A stretch of 51,126 bases of DNA from Ichthyophthirius multifiliis (Eukaryota; Ciliophora; Oligohymenophorea; Hymenostomatida): NCBI RefSeq assembly GCF_000220395.1, contig NW_004085937.1:1-51126 (forward strand), written 5' to 3'. Below, in pieces: positions 11,825 through 25,081 of this stretch (position 1 is its first letter; each line of letters opens with the position of its first letter). The notes under the pieces are model-generated. The model did not search any database. It worked only from the letters and a program-made list of their open reading frames with translations, and was not told the origin of the DNA. The position numbers and the translations under genes are program-made.

Positions 11825-12525
11825 TATTAAATAATTATTAAAAATTTGAATTTAATATTTATTAAAAGAAAATAGTAAAATTATTTAAGTCATTAAAATT
11901 TTTAATTTATAAATATTTTTAATGTAGATAAATAAATATAAGTTTAAATAATTTATTTTTTTAATTTTCATTTATAATTATTAATACATATTATTTGTAC
12001 ATAAATTTTATTCAAAAAAGTATATTTAAATGCACAAATAAATTGTGTGTTTTTTTTATTACTTTCGTTAAATATATTTTTAATTTAATAAAATAATATT
12101 TTTTATTAATCATATATATAAAAATTAGTATTTTTTATATTAAATATAAATAAAATTAAAATCTTATTAAGTTTTACATAAAAGAATTAATTTAATTAAA
12201 ATAAAAATATTTGATTAAAAATCATTATAAAATTATTTTAATTAAAAATATATAAATATATATAAATATTTATATTTATATTTATAATATATATTATATG
12301 TATTTATATATATATATTTATATATTTTTAAAAATATTTTTAAAAAAATTAAAATAAATCATATTTCTAAAATATTTTGTTTTTAAAAGATTTTTTTTTT
12401 AATTTCTTTTTTTTTTTAAATAATTAAATATAACTATATATCATATATCACGATATATATGTCTATTTTGTCTTTATATTTTATTTTAAACTTAATATTT
12501 TTTTTACAATTATAAGCTTAATATA
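11825..12525. other. Gene-free AT-rich gap
   Basis: About 700 bp with no coding frame that I can support on either strand. It holds A/T homopolymers and (TA)n clusters near 12245-12330. It follows the kelch-BTB stop and precedes the next gene on the same strand. Confidence 0.6.
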
Positions 12526-14496
12526 ATGTCAATAAATGACTAGATAAATACAGCCTTAAATAATTTAAATTATAAATGATTATAAATAAACCTTAATGAT
12601 TGACATATATTTAAATTAACGTATTTAATTATATTTAAACGATGGTTTTAAAATTTTTGAATTTAACATTATTTAAAGTCCTGATGATTATGAGTAAAAA
12701 ACTCTTACTATCAAATAAAGACAAGTAATATTATAAGATTTCAAATATAATAAAATTTTTTAATAAAATTAATAAATACCATAAATAAGTAATTTTTTTA
12801 GTTATTTAATTATTAATAATTAATTTAATTTTTATTTTAAAAAGTATGTACAGCTATATAGTCAAAAGAGAACACAAACTCATAATATTAATAATATTAA
12901 TTAGATAATTAATTGAATTTATATATATAAGAAATAAATTTCTCCTAAAATTAGACTTAATAATAGATAAAAAATACAAAAAAAGAGCTAAAAGCTTATA
13001 TTAAGAATTTGATTTTGTAAATATTATTATTATTTATAATAAAAACCTAAATAAAAGAAAAAAGAAAAAGTCCATATTATTATAAACAATGATTAATTAT
13101 ACATGTTTTTTAATACAAAAGCTATATTATATGACTTAAGTAGTTTAGATTCATATGAACTTTAATCTTATTAATAATAGAAAAATATAAATAAAGTAGT
13201 ATCTTATTCGAATTAAAAGAGTACAATTTTTTGTTTTGCAAATGGTGAATAAGGTATTTCAGTTTATTTAATTGATAATACTCAAAGCAAATTATAAAAT
13301 TTATTTATTTCTGATTAATCTATAGAAGATGATAATATAATAGACATTTAAATATATTATGATGAAATTGAACAAAAAGCCTTTGTTTATGCCTTAGATT
13401 AAGAAATAGGGCTTAAATAATTTATATTTGATTTTTAGACTAATAATTTTTCCCAAAATTTTGAATTTTTAATACTTCATTCTTATGGTGAAATTTTTTA
13501 ATAATTTAAAGGAAAAGTTTTCTTAATAGGAGGTTACTAATGGGGTTATTATAGCCTTAAAGAATATCAAGTAATAAAATAGCATATATTCATATATATA
13601 TACATATATATTTAATTTAGTATAATCCTATAACAAATGAATATTTTTAAAATCGAAAATTAGATTAAGATTATTAACTTGAATATATTTTAATTGATGA
13701 ATATTTTGCTATATTATGTGGAAAAAACTTTCATTAAATATATTATCATTCTATATCTTAGTTAACATAAAATAGATTAAATTTTGTTTAAAAATTTTAA
13801 TTAAATGGATATAGATAGGGGATGATAATTTAAAAAGTTAACGAAGAAACATAACTTAAATAAAAATTATTTGTTGGATTTTAAAGAAAATAACTTTTTT
13901 AAATTTAAATTTAAGAAAAAGACCCTGAATTAATATTTAAACCAAATTAAAACATATAAATAAATCCGCATTAATTTATAATAGAATCATCTGAAAATTG
14001 CTAATAAAAAATAGTTTTTAATCGACGAATGTGTGTATATAATAAACCAAAATAATTCTAAATATTAAAAAAGTAAAAAAAGAATCAAATTTATTTATTT
14101 TTGTTTAAAAAAAAAAAGAAGATTTATTTAGATTCAGATAATTTTTTTTTTTTTATTATTATTATTTGCTTTATAATTTGTATCTTATTTATTATTATAT
14201 TATTTATTTATTGCCTTTATGTCTAAAAATAAAATGCATAAACAAAATTAGAGTAAGATATTTTAATATTAAAAAAAGGAAATGATGGTATTATTAAAGT
14301 ATTAACCACTTAGCCATAAAATACGTTTTAGAACTTTTATTAAATGGAATAAACGGGTAGTAATTCAAAAATTAGCAATAATAATTTACTACAATTTGTA
14401 AAAAATTAAAAGACAGAAAACGATATAAAAATTGGGAATTTTTAAGGAAATTCTAATATAATAAACTAAGAAATTTATTCTAATTAAAAAAAATGA
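12526..14496 (+). CDS. Single-pass membrane protein with beta-propeller-like ectodomain
   Basis: The secure part runs from about 13100 to TGA 14494-14496. It reads DQLYMFFNTKAILYDLSSLD, FCFANGEQGISVYLID, VFVYALDQEIGLK and VFLIGGYQWGYYSLKEYQ, in a blade-like pattern of short strands with aromatic and Asp/Gly turns. A clean 50-nt intron follows (about 13570-13619), then more of the same. Next is one strong transmembrane segment of Phe/Ile/Cys (about 14140-14215) and a polar cytoplasmic tail of about 90 residues. The 5' half (12526-13100) is less certain. MSINDQINTALNNLN at 12526 is a plausible start and LYLNDGFKIFEFN near 12640 looks coding, but the frames do not all connect by obvious splices. 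The layout suggests a cell-surface or vesicular receptor-like protein; family not recognised. Confidence 0.6.
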
Positions 14497-14676
14497 TTGT
14501 GATATATTTTTTTAAAAGCCAGAATTAATATAATATAATATAAAAAGAAATTATAAATAAATATAATTATTTATTTTTAAAAATAAAAAATAATTTGAAT
14601 ATAAAAGAAAAGTTTATAAATTAGAATAATTAAATTAAATATAGTTAAAATATTATATATTTTAAATACTTTTTTT

Positions 14677-15595
14677 TCAGTTAAAAAGTTCTGGAAATCT
14701 ATACAAAATCATTTAAATAAATTACTATTATTCAAGAAACATTATATGAGCTTTTCTCCCTATAAAATAATCTATTCCTCTATATAATTAATTTATTACT
14801 TAATAAATTTATTATCTATATAATATTAAAAATAATTACATCTTATTAATATAAAATTAAACATCAAATCTATAAACAGGTATATTTTTTATTTTTAAGT
14901 AATATTACAAACCATTTCATTATGAATTTAAATATATCTTTATTTATTCAAAGTAAAAAAAATATATTAATAAAATAAATAAATTTATTTAATTTTTAAT
15001 CTTTTATATTTAAAACTTTAGCAGATTCAGTTGGAGCATAATGATCTTAATAACTACTAAAAAATATAATTTATTAAAACTAATCAAAACCCTTTATTAT
15101 AAAAATAATAAATATTAATATTTATATATATATAATAATATATATATATATTATCTAAAAAAAGTTAATTATTTTAATCTTCAAATTATATTCTTTTAGC
15201 TCTAATTTGAATATTTATAGTTCATTTATTTCTATTTTTTCAAAAAAAGATTGAATTTGAAATGTTTTAGTACAATAGGCTTCGTATTCGCTATATATAT
15301 GAAAATTTATTATTTTATTTATTTAAAATAAATGGGTATTTGTTTAGTATTTTTATATACTTTATTGTTGACGGTTATCATCTAATTATATTATTTTCAA
15401 CGGTTTGGCTTCTATAATCTTTTTTTTTTTTTATTAATTTTTATGGAATTAAGTTTTTACTTATTAGCTTTTATTTAGTAAAAGATATATAAGAAATCGG
15501 AAATGATAATATCCTTCTCTATATGTATATCGATGAATTTATTTATAATTATCTACATTTATTAGAAATTGAATTTTTAAATTAGTTTAATTCAT
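14677..15595 (-). CDS. Unrecognised protein, multi-exon
   Basis: Minus strand, ATG at 15595-15593 (MNQTNLKIQFLINVDNYKQI), stop TGA at 14679-14677. The first exons read clearly (YREGYYHFRF, then KPLKIIQLDDNRQQQ, EYEAYCTKTFQIQSFFEKIE), joined through an intron of about 43 nt near 15420-15465. A middle exon contains DHYAPTESAKVLNIKD (about 15040-14990). The end reads PVYRFDVQFYINK, a short intron, then YRGIDYFIGRKAHIMFLEQQ up to RFPELFN. The protein is about 200-230 residues, rich in Tyr/Phe/Ile, and looks like a beta-rich globular domain rather than a coiled coil. I do not recognise the family. Splice sites in the middle are not settled. Confidence 0.6.
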
Positions 15596-16073
15596 TTGAT
15601 ATATAAATATGATTATAATAATGTACAAATGGATTAATTATTTATAAAAATAATATATATATATAAATTATATATATATATTATTTGATATAAAATTTAT
15701 TTTATTTAATTTATATATATGATTTAATATGTATTTTTTTTTATAAAAAAAAAGAATTCATAATATAAGATATTTTATTAAATAAAAAAATATTTATAGA
15801 ACTAAAGTATTTTTTGTTTATAAATAATTTTATAAATTATTTAAATAAATACATTTTATTTCAAATATATATAATAACTTTTAATTTTTTATTTATTTAA
15901 TAAAAAATAGTTTTTATTTGTATTTATTTTTTTAAAAATATAATATTTTTTTTATATTTCTACTATAATTAATTAAATAAATAAAAAATATTATATACTA
16001 TAAATACTTACTTTTTTTATAGTTTTATTTTATTTTAAATACAATTCGTTCAATATTTTTATAAAAAAAATAT
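15596..16073. other. Divergent AT-rich intergenic region
   Basis: Nearly 480 bp between two divergent start codons (15595 minus, 16074 plus). It contains (TA)n clusters around 15650-15720 and long A/T runs. It must carry both promoters; no motif is recognisable. Confidence 0.55.
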
Positions 16074-16418
16074 ATGAATTAAACAATTACATTTATATCA
16101 GGTTTTAAAATTATCCGAAAGACGCCTACATATAGACTAAATGTTTATAATTAAGTTTAAAAAAATACAGAAATCCCTAAATTTGATTGGAATTTAGAAA
16201 AATATAATTATAATGTTTCATTTATGAAATAGAATTATGATTTATTTTGTAAAGTACATAATATTCCAAATTAATTTAATTATAACAAATATAATTAAAA
16301 TAAAACAATTAAATAAGAATATATTAATAATTAACTTAAGAAAAACATGAATTCTGAAATAATGGAATAAAAAATAATATTTAAAAATATCAATAATTCA
16401 TATAACTATAAAAAATGA
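16074..16418 (+). CDS. Small basic protein of unknown function
   Basis: A single exon of 115 codons, ATG 16074 to TGA 16416-16418, 114 residues, with TAA/TAG read as Gln throughout. The sequence starts MNQTITFISGFKIIRKTPTY and continues with PKFDWNLEKYNYNVSF, then becomes Asn/Gln/Lys-rich. There is no signal peptide or membrane segment. The Pro/Tyr/Trp-containing first half with a polar tail resembles small ciliary microtubule-associated proteins in general character, but I cannot assign a family. It is divergent from the gene at 14677-15595. Confidence 0.65.
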
Positions 16419-16949
16419 TTTTTGATTATAAAAACATAAAAAAAACTTAAAATAATTTTTTAAAATAGAAACAAAAAAGGAAAAAAAAAATTATTTAAAT
16501 ATATATGTGTGAGTGTGACAAAAAATATTATAGCCACATATCTATTATTTTAATATAAATGTTTTTTTATAAAAATTATAAATTAAATTTACCATAATTT
16601 AAAATAAAATAATTATTACTATAAACATATTATATAATATTTAATTTATTAAATAATTTAAATTATATTAATATATATATATATATTTAAAATATAATAT
16701 TTACTAAATAATATATATTTATATATATTATGTATATTTTTAATAAAAATTTGAAAATAAATACTCTTTATTTAATTTTTTTTTTTTATTTTTTATTTTT
16801 TATTTATTATACTTACATACATTCATTTATTTTGAAAGAAAATTTAAATAAAACATAATAATTTAAAATAATAAAAGAAATAAAAAAATAATATACAAAT
16901 TAAAGAAATAAAGAATAAATTTTAATAAATAAATTCTATTACAATAATT
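16419..16949. other. Gene-free AT-rich gap
   Basis: About 530 bp between two convergent genes, with (TA)n at about 16665-16690 and long A/T runs. I see no coding frame or structured RNA. Confidence 0.6.
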
Positions 16950-18239
16950 TCAATTATATTAGCTTTGCTAACTTTCTATATCATCTTCTACAATTTTAGT
17001 AAGTAAGCTATTAATTTATTAACTTAATAATTCTTTTAATTTATTTTTCATACATAAATCAAGATCTTTTATTTTTTTTATTTTCAAATAATTTTTTTAT
17101 TTTTTTTAAATAAAAAAGAATAATTTTTTATTTTACTAAATTCTTAACAAAATTTCATAGCTAAATCATCTGGTCTATCTCCTTCAAAAACAATTATTCT
17201 AGCACTTTTACCTTCTTCTATATTTACATCTACAAAAAGCAAAGGCACTTTTTCTACTTATTATTTGTTATTTTCGCAATTTTATTCATTTGTATATTTA
17301 TTAACTTAATTTTTACAATTTTATGTATTTAAATTAAATTATTCTTAAATTTTTTATTGAATTTAATGTATTTTTTTATTATTAAAAGTAGTTCCTGATT
17401 ATAAAATCTTAATTTTTATCTTAACAAAAATAATAAATAAATTAGTATATTTTTTTAAAAAATATACTTATTCTTAAATTTTAGCATTTTAGATTCTTTA
17501 TATACTTTTTTGCCTTGATTTTTCATCAATAAATTTAGGCATATTTTTAGATGAAATTTAATTATATAATTAAGGTTTAAAAGTACATTCAGTCTATTAT
17601 TTTTCAAATTCTATATCAAGTGTATTTTTATCAGTTTTAGTTTTATTTTTGACTTATAGATATAATTAAATAGCCCTATCTTTTGATTTCTTAATTTAAT
17701 TTTTATTTTATAATTTAAAATCAAAGGATTAAAAGTGCAATTATTCATAGTATTTTCATCTTTTTATTTTCTTAATTTTCCTACTTTTTCTTCTTTTAAC
17801 TCTTTTTAGAAAATAAGCAAATCTGCAATATCTATACTTGCTACTATAGGCTTCTTCTTTTAAACTTCTTAAATTAATTTTTCCCTTTTTTACTGAGCTA
17901 GTCTATTACTATTAGGATTTATAATAGGAACTTATTATGATATTTTCTTAAATATATTTTAAGAATTTTAAATTTGTTATTTTTCATAAGATAATTTAGT
18001 CATATAAAGAAATTCATATTTTTTTTTTAAATATTTTTAGTTTTCATTTAGTTTTTAAAAAGTCTATACATTCAAAATAATCATTAAAAAAATTTAAAAA
18101 TCTTCAGATTTTACATATTATTATTCGTTTCCTTATAAATCGTTCCATATGAAATTACATATAGAATAATTTTTTTCATCTATTAAATTAAAAATAAATA
18201 TATAAATATATAATTATACAAATATATAAATATCTAATT

Positions 18240-18274
<35 letters not shown>

Positions 18275-19523
18275 TATATTTTTATTATAATATTTATTAA
18301 TACCTTCATTTTTTTATAGTAAGAACATATTTATTAATATTTTATATATATCTTATACATCTAAAAATTTTTTTTACTAAGAAAATGTATAAAATTCTTT
18401 TTAAAATTTTTTTAATAAAGAAATTCCGTTTTATTTATTTGTAGACGAAAATGTAGTAAAGCTTCTATACTTTTCTTATGTTTATAAAAAATCTTCTTAA
18501 TATTCTATTTATTTTTATTTTCTTTTGATTGCATCTTAATATAGTTAATTATTAACAGAATCCTTCGTCGAATAATTATTTTTTGAATTCATACATATTT
18601 TATTATCTCCAATATTTTAATTAGATATTAATTCTTTACTACTTTTACTAAGCAACCTACTAAAGACATCTACTTTTGAACTATTTTTTTATTAAATAAT
18701 CCTTTAAGAATTTTAAGAAATATAAGGCTTATCTTACATTTATTATATTTATTTATCCTATTTAATTCTTATTTAATTCTATATATTATTTTCCTATATT
18801 CTTTATTACTATATTTATTTTTCGTAAAAAGAAACGGATTTATTTTCCTTAAAATTTATTATTTTTATATTATGTTATATATTGGGTTTAAATGTGCAAT
18901 TTTTTTACTCTTCTTCTTATTTTTTATATAATAATAATTTTTTTTTTCTTTTAAATCTATATATTCATAAACCAATTTATTAATATTTTATTTTTCCTTT
19001 TTTTTTTATTTATTAGTTTCTAAATTTTATAAAGTACTCTACTTTATTAATTCTATAAATTTAATATCTTTATCTTATTTTGGTGAAAAAACACTCGATT
19101 TACTATTATAATTTTCCCCAAGTAATTATTTTTCTAAAAGCTAATTAGAAACACGGGTTATTTAAGTCATATTTTATGAATATAAATTTTCTTTTATTTA
19201 CTAAACGCGAATTTTATGGAACTTCCTATCATTTAAACTGCTCCATTACATAAATTAATTATATTTTGAATTGTTTAAATTTACATTCTTAACAAAAAAA
19301 TTATATATATAACAAAAAAAATATTTACTTATATAGTATTAAACTCTTTCTCGGATATATTTGGATAATTTCTATTTATGTTCATATTTTAATAATCATT
19401 ACTTGGAGTATTTAAAAAATTGAAATTTTCTTTTAATTAACATCTACTATAGGGCAATTAATGTAGATCCTCTTTTTCATCTTTTATTTCAGAAAAATCA
19501 TCTGATTCATATATTGTATTCAT
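16950..19523 (-). CDS. Coiled-coil protein with repeated CTF-x-P motifs and conserved C-terminal domain
   Basis: Minus strand, ATG at 19523-19521 (MNTIYESDDFSEIKDEKEDL), stop at 16952-16950, several exons. The first intron is about 42 nt near 19295-19335. The body is polar, Lys/Glu/Gln-rich. It carries at least three copies of a short motif of the form NCTFKPNI, NCTFNPL and ECTFKPQ, near 18890, 17735 and 17585, spaced through the protein. The C-terminus is a compact domain: SARIIVFEGDRPDDLAMKFC, then a 72-nt intron (about 17075-17145), then LCMKNKLKELLSQQINSLL. The pattern basic-strand, GDxPxxLA, helix is a recurrent end domain of protist coiled-coil proteins. Both elements occur in many flagellar and basal-body proteins, which is the likeliest setting, but no named orthologue is claimed. 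Confidence 0.72.
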
Positions 19524-19809
19524 TTACTTTTTTCAATTAAAATAATATAAATTATAGGTTTAATTAATATTTTGTGTGTTTATTTTTATAAATTTCTTTT
19601 ATTTTTTATTTTTTTTCAAATGATAAATTTTATATTTATTTGAAAATTTAAATATAATGTGAATTTTATTTTTTATTTTAAACAGAAAAAATATTAAATA
19701 AATAAAAAAAATATTTTTAATAATAAAATTAATATTTTCTTAATAAATTAGTTTTTGCGCATTTATAATTAGAAAAAAAAATATATATATATCAATATAC
19801 ATTATAAAA

Positions 19810-20738
19810 TCAGCAGTATTTTTTCCTAATAAAATAGTCAACAAATTGATATTCTCTGACATAATAAAAATCATAATGGAACAATAAAACACCTTTAACA
19901 TTCAATTTAAAATCCATAACTGCCATTTTATATTTATCTAGTCACATTTTACACATTCCACTCTTGTGAAAAATAGCCTTTAAAGGTATTCATTGTTCCT
20001 TCCAATAAGTAAATGCTCAGAACTCCAACCTTTTAATCACAGTCTAACTTCCTCAATTTATAATTTAATTTTTAAAAAATCTTCAACAGCATCATTTTCC
20101 TTGAAATACTCATTCAGCTGCTATATCTTCTTAACAACTTAAATAATTATATTAAATTACTGGTCATTCCCTCACATTATTTTACTAAATTCTTACCAAA
20201 ACCTGGATAATAGACCTTAAGTTATAAACCGAAAACGTAATAACATCAAAAAATATACAATGGTTACCCAAATCTAACGAAAGTTATTTTAAATAACATT
20301 ATATATTCGGATAAATATTATATTTAAGGTAAATTAAATTCCCGCCACCCCCACATAAAATAAAATAGATAAATTAATATTTATAAGTAAATTTCAATAT
20401 AAATATAATAGAGTCTAATTTTTTAGGTCAATATTTAAAGATGATCATATAGGTTTTCCTCTCTTTTTAATTCATGTATTTTTTCTATATTTAATTTTTG
20501 GTTATATATTTGTATTTCCAATTCGGGAAAGTTAAAGGATTTAATACGAGCTGATTAAGGTTATGGAAATAAGAATTTATTTATTAAATAAAATTTACAG
20601 TTTTTATTATTTATTTTCTTTGTGTATTATTAAACTGGTTAGTTCAAATTAGGATATTATTTAGAAATTTTCAATTATAATAATATTGGGACTTAACAAT
20701 TAATATAAATAATCCATTTTATAGAAAGACAATCTCAT
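19810..20738 (-). pseudogene. Gene-like locus, unresolved; possibly decayed
   Basis: Less AT-rich than its surroundings, with strong G bias on the minus strand, as in coding strands here. A plausible start is MRLSFYKMDYLYQLLSPN at 20738. A probable intron (about 20535-20620) leads into RIKSFNFPELEIQIYNQKLN and then KIHELKREENLYDHLQ. Further on come CGGGGNLIYLKYNIYP, LSLDLGNHCIFFDVITFSVY, a 37-nt phase-0 intron near 20180-20216, then EYFKENDAVEDFLKIKLQIE. The 3' part reads well (MAVMDFKLNVKGVLLFHYDF, ending near 19812) but in a different frame from the middle, and TGA triplets fall where Trp would fit. Either a real gene with splices I cannot place plus sequence errors, or a gene decaying by mutation. 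Family not recognised. Confidence 0.45.
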
Positions 20739-21743
20739 ATTATTACTTTTCTTTAATAATATAATGTTTGTATATTATATAAATTGATCTCTTTATTAGT
20801 CTAAATATGCAAGTCTGTAAGAGATTTTAATAATTAAGGTTTTTAAATATAATATATAAGAATTAAAATCCGTAAAATTTGTGATAATAAATATACTTCA
20901 ATAAAAAAAAAAAAATTAGAAATTGAAAATAAAAATAAAAATAAATCAACTGGCATAAACATAAATACTAATATCATATAGTTATATGATTTTTATAATA
21001 AGTAAAAATTATAAATAATATTTAATTGTTTTGTATTTATAATTTTTGTTGAATATTATCAATATAAAATTAAAAAGTTAAAATATACAAATTTTTAAAA
21101 GAAAAGGTAAATATTATAAATTTAATTTTAATGTTGCAAATATTTTTATAATGCATCAATAAATAAAATAGAGTATAAAAAATATAATAATTAATATTAT
21201 ATTTAAAAAAAATATAAAATTATATATATTTATAACTCAATAATAAATAATATTAAATTATATTGAATTAAATATTAAAACTAAATTAATTATTTAAAAA
21301 TAAATTTATTTATTAATTTAAATAATTAAATTTGAATTTCTTAAATTTAAATATAGATATATAAAAATATCTTAATCTAAATTTTATAAATAAATTTATC
21401 TATATCTTTATATATCTAAAAAATATATATTAAATAAAATATTAATAGATATTATTAATATATTATATATATATATATTTTTATTAATATATAAATTTAT
21501 ATTAGCATATAAATATAAATAATTGTATTTTTATTTTATTAATTAATAGATATAAATTTAAAATATAATTTTTTTATTTTTACATATATAAATATATAGA
21601 TATCTTTATTTATATAGAATTTTTTTTTCTATATTTTTATAAATAATGTTTATAATACATTTTATTTTTATTTTTTCTTAAATTTATTTCCTAATATATA
21701 ATATCAGAAAAATAAAAAATATTTATTAAAGTTATACATATTT
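20739..21743. other. Gene-free AT-rich gap
   Basis: About 1 kb of almost pure A/T sequence with palindromic AT clusters around 21300-21500. No supported frame on either strand and no RNA-like structure that I can point to. It separates the unresolved locus from the dihydroxyacetone kinase stop. Confidence 0.6.
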
Positions 21744-23541
21744 TCATTATAACTCTTAGTTTATTATATTTAACCATTCTAAAATTAACTAACATCCCGG
21801 ATCAATTTACCCTATTTCTCTTCCATCTAAATATCTTGATCTTCCCTTTTTAGCTTTTAACATGCTTATTTTTAAATTAAACTCTTTACATCTTTCCATT
21901 AAACACTATGAAATATGTTTCACTTCGTAATTTATTTTTTCCTAAAAATTTTCTTCAATAAATTCTAACATATCCACCATAGTCCTATCTCCTTTTTAAG
22001 CTTTTCCTACAAATTTAATTTAATCTAATCCTTTTTAAGACCATTCAAAAATTCTTCTTTTCCATTCATTTTTAACTCATCTTTTAAACATAAACTCGCT
22101 GAGCTTAAAAATACACCATATAAAGGGCCACATGTACCCCCGAAAGCTCCTGCAATCTCTTCTCCTAGTCTTGCGAAGCATTTTTTAGCTTCCTTTTCGA
22201 AGTTTAAATGCTTCAAAATACTTAAGCAAGCTAAACTAGCCCTAGTTACGCCAGTCCCTGTGTCTCCATCTCCTACTTAAGCATCTAATTTATTAAAAAG
22301 ATTTTCTTTAGAAATTAAATGAGTAAATATTTTCTCCATTAAACAATGAAAAGGGCTTTCATAAACTACTTTAGTATCAATTTTTTAAAAATCGTCAAAT
22401 GAAATTTCTCTATACATCTTTTTTATTTCGAAACTAAAATTCTTAAAAATAACCCAAAAAGGATTTTCAACTTACAAATCTAAAACCTCGACAATTAAAG
22501 GATCAAAAATATTCAAAATTGTCAACGAAATCCCATGCATTTCTAAACTACTCATAATTTTACCACAAACAACTCTTTTTACATTAATTTTTTTCTCTTT
22601 CATTTACTCTAAAATTTCCTTTATTAAAATCATCAATTCTAATTCAGTAGTAGAACCTAAAAAAATATAAATATAAATGTAAATATACAAACACATATAC
22701 ACATATAAATATAAATATACATATACATATACACTTATAAATATGCTTCTATTTTTTTACCTAAATTATTCAACACTACTAATACTTCATTATTTTATTA
22801 ATAATCTTTTTAAAAATTAAAATATCCTAATAAATCCTATATAAGTTTCTTTGCACTATCAAATTTTATTAATGAAACACCTTTCTCTCCATGAATACCC
22901 AATCCAATTTCTACATAACCTGGATCTACAGAAAAATTAGCATTTTATCCTGGCAAAGAACACCCTCCTAGTCCACATCCTACAGTTTTTATATTTTATA
23001 TTACTTTTTCTCCAAATTCCTTTATTTTTTATAAATTCTACCATTTGAATTAAGACACTAAGCCTCCTAAAATTTTATATAAAACAACTGTCCCAGCTAG
23101 TCCTCTTTTATCTTATTCGAAAGCTGCATCTTCTCCAACGTGTATAGTTTCAACTTTTATCCCTTAAGCCCTTGCTAAAGAGGCTGCTAATTCAAAATTT
23201 ATAACATCTCCTGTATATTATTTTATTATCAAAAGAACTCCATGTTTATTTGGGACACTTAAAATTCCTTATAAAATCTCTTTATGGGAAGGAGAAGCGA
23301 ATACTCCACCACATATTGCACTTGTGAGCATATTTTTCTCTACAAAACCGGCGTGAGCAGGTTCATGACCAGATCCTCCACCGCATATTAAGGATATTTG
23401 GTCTGGATTTGGGTCTTTTAATTAAATTATTTAAGTATTTTTATAGCGAATTAATTTATTAGAATTTAACATTAAAAGACCATCTAGGGCTTCAGTTACT
23501 ACATCATGTTTATTATTTATAAATTTTTAAGAAGATATCAT
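21744..23541 (-). CDS. DAK: Dihydroxyacetone kinase (glycerone kinase, DhaK-DhaL)
   Basis: Minus strand, ATG 23541-23539, TGA 21746-21744, one 104-nt intron (22657-22760), about 565 residues, normal for the ATP-dependent enzyme. It phosphorylates dihydroxyacetone to DHAP in the cytosol; the family may also cleave FAD. DhaK domain: [73 protein letters not shown] and [11 protein letters not shown]. After the intron come [13 protein letters not shown] and [15 protein letters not shown]. DhaL domain: [17 protein letters not shown] (Mg-binding Asp cluster), [20 protein letters not shown], then [14 protein letters not shown]. Between GPLYG and GDRTM the frame slips by one base at the five-base T run 22032-22036. 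Both sides match the family, so the enzyme is probably intact and the run miscounted. Confidence 0.95.
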
Positions 23542-24486
23542 ATTAAAATTAAAATTTATATTTATATTATTCAAAAAAAATAATTAAATTTATAAATAAT
23601 AATATATTTAACAATATTAAGAAAAACAATATATATTTAATTTATTTGAAAAAAAACAAAATAAATTAAAATATAAAAAAAATGATTTTCTAATATTAAA
23701 TATAATAAATATAAATAAAATATATATCAATTAAATAATAAATATTTATAATGTTATAAAATAATTTTTATATTTTATTTTATTTTATTTTATTTTAATT
23801 TATTTTATATTATTTATAATTTTTATTTATTATTATTTATACATTTTAGTATTTTTATTTTTTTCTATATATTTTTAAAATTAAAGTTTTTCATTATTAT
23901 TTTTAAATTGCTATCATATAAATTTTATCACTATATTAAATTTTTAATTTATTGTATAATATTTTAACTTTTATAAAATTTGATTGTTTTATTTTAAATA
24001 ATTATTTATATATTTAAAGTTCAATACTTTATTATAACATGATTTTTTTAAAATAAAAATATTTAATACAAAAATATATTTCTAAATGTTAATTTTTTAT
24101 TTTTTATTTCTATCTTAAAAGTTAGATTTTTATTATTTCTTATTTTTAATCTCTATGCACATTTTTATAATATATTTAATATATTGAACTTTAATGTTTG
24201 TATTTAATTAAATAAAAAATTAAAAACATTTTTTTTTATATATTACTTTATAATTATTATAATTAATAACTAATTATAATAAGAAAATAGTTTATTTTAC
24301 AATTTTATGATTTTTATAATACATATATAATCAAATATTTTTTTTTTTTCTTATTAAATTTACTTCAATATAATTTATTAGAAGTTAAATAAAAATATTC
24401 TCTATAAATAAAAAAGTAAATAAATAAAAAACTAAATTAACATAAAATATAAATAAGAAGTAATTCGTTTAACCAAAAAAAAAAAA
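23542..24486. promoter_or_regulatory. Divergent AT-rich region between dihydroxyacetone kinase and transporter genes
   Basis: About 945 bp separating divergent start codons at 23541 (minus) and 24487 (plus). It contains a short tandem array of TTTTA units at about 23770-23800 and otherwise A/T homopolymers. It must contain both promoters; no specific site can be identified. Confidence 0.5.
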
Positions 24487-25031
24487 ATGAGTTCTAAAAA
24501 AACAGAATAGCTTGTAGTTAATATAAAATCTGTAAAATTAAAACATTTAAAAAAAAAGCATTAAAAAAATAAATAAATAAGGGAAGAAAACTTAAAAAGC
24601 CAGCATTTTAAGTATATAACATGAAACACACATTTATATCTTTAGAATAATCTTATGAATATGTAGGAGATAACTCCAGATTTTAATAAAGAATAACATG
24701 GATTTTATCATTTGTTTATTAAAAAAATTAAAAAATAAAGAATTTTATTTTAAAAATTCAAAAAAAAAATTAAAAATATATAGTAATGGATATTTTATAG
24801 TTTATTAGTTATGGGATCCCCAATGATATTCAGAACTCCAAAATTTGAATGTAAATAATAAGCTAATGATTAATTTAAATATTGCGCAGAAGAAACTGTT
24901 TGTTATTTAATAGATAAAGGTTTAACTGATTATTATAGGACTACATCATTTCGTTCGATTTCATAAGAATTTAAATTATATTGTGGCGATAAATATTTAG
25001 TTGGTATAGCATAATCTGGATTATTTTTAGG

Positions 25032-25081
<50 letters not shown>

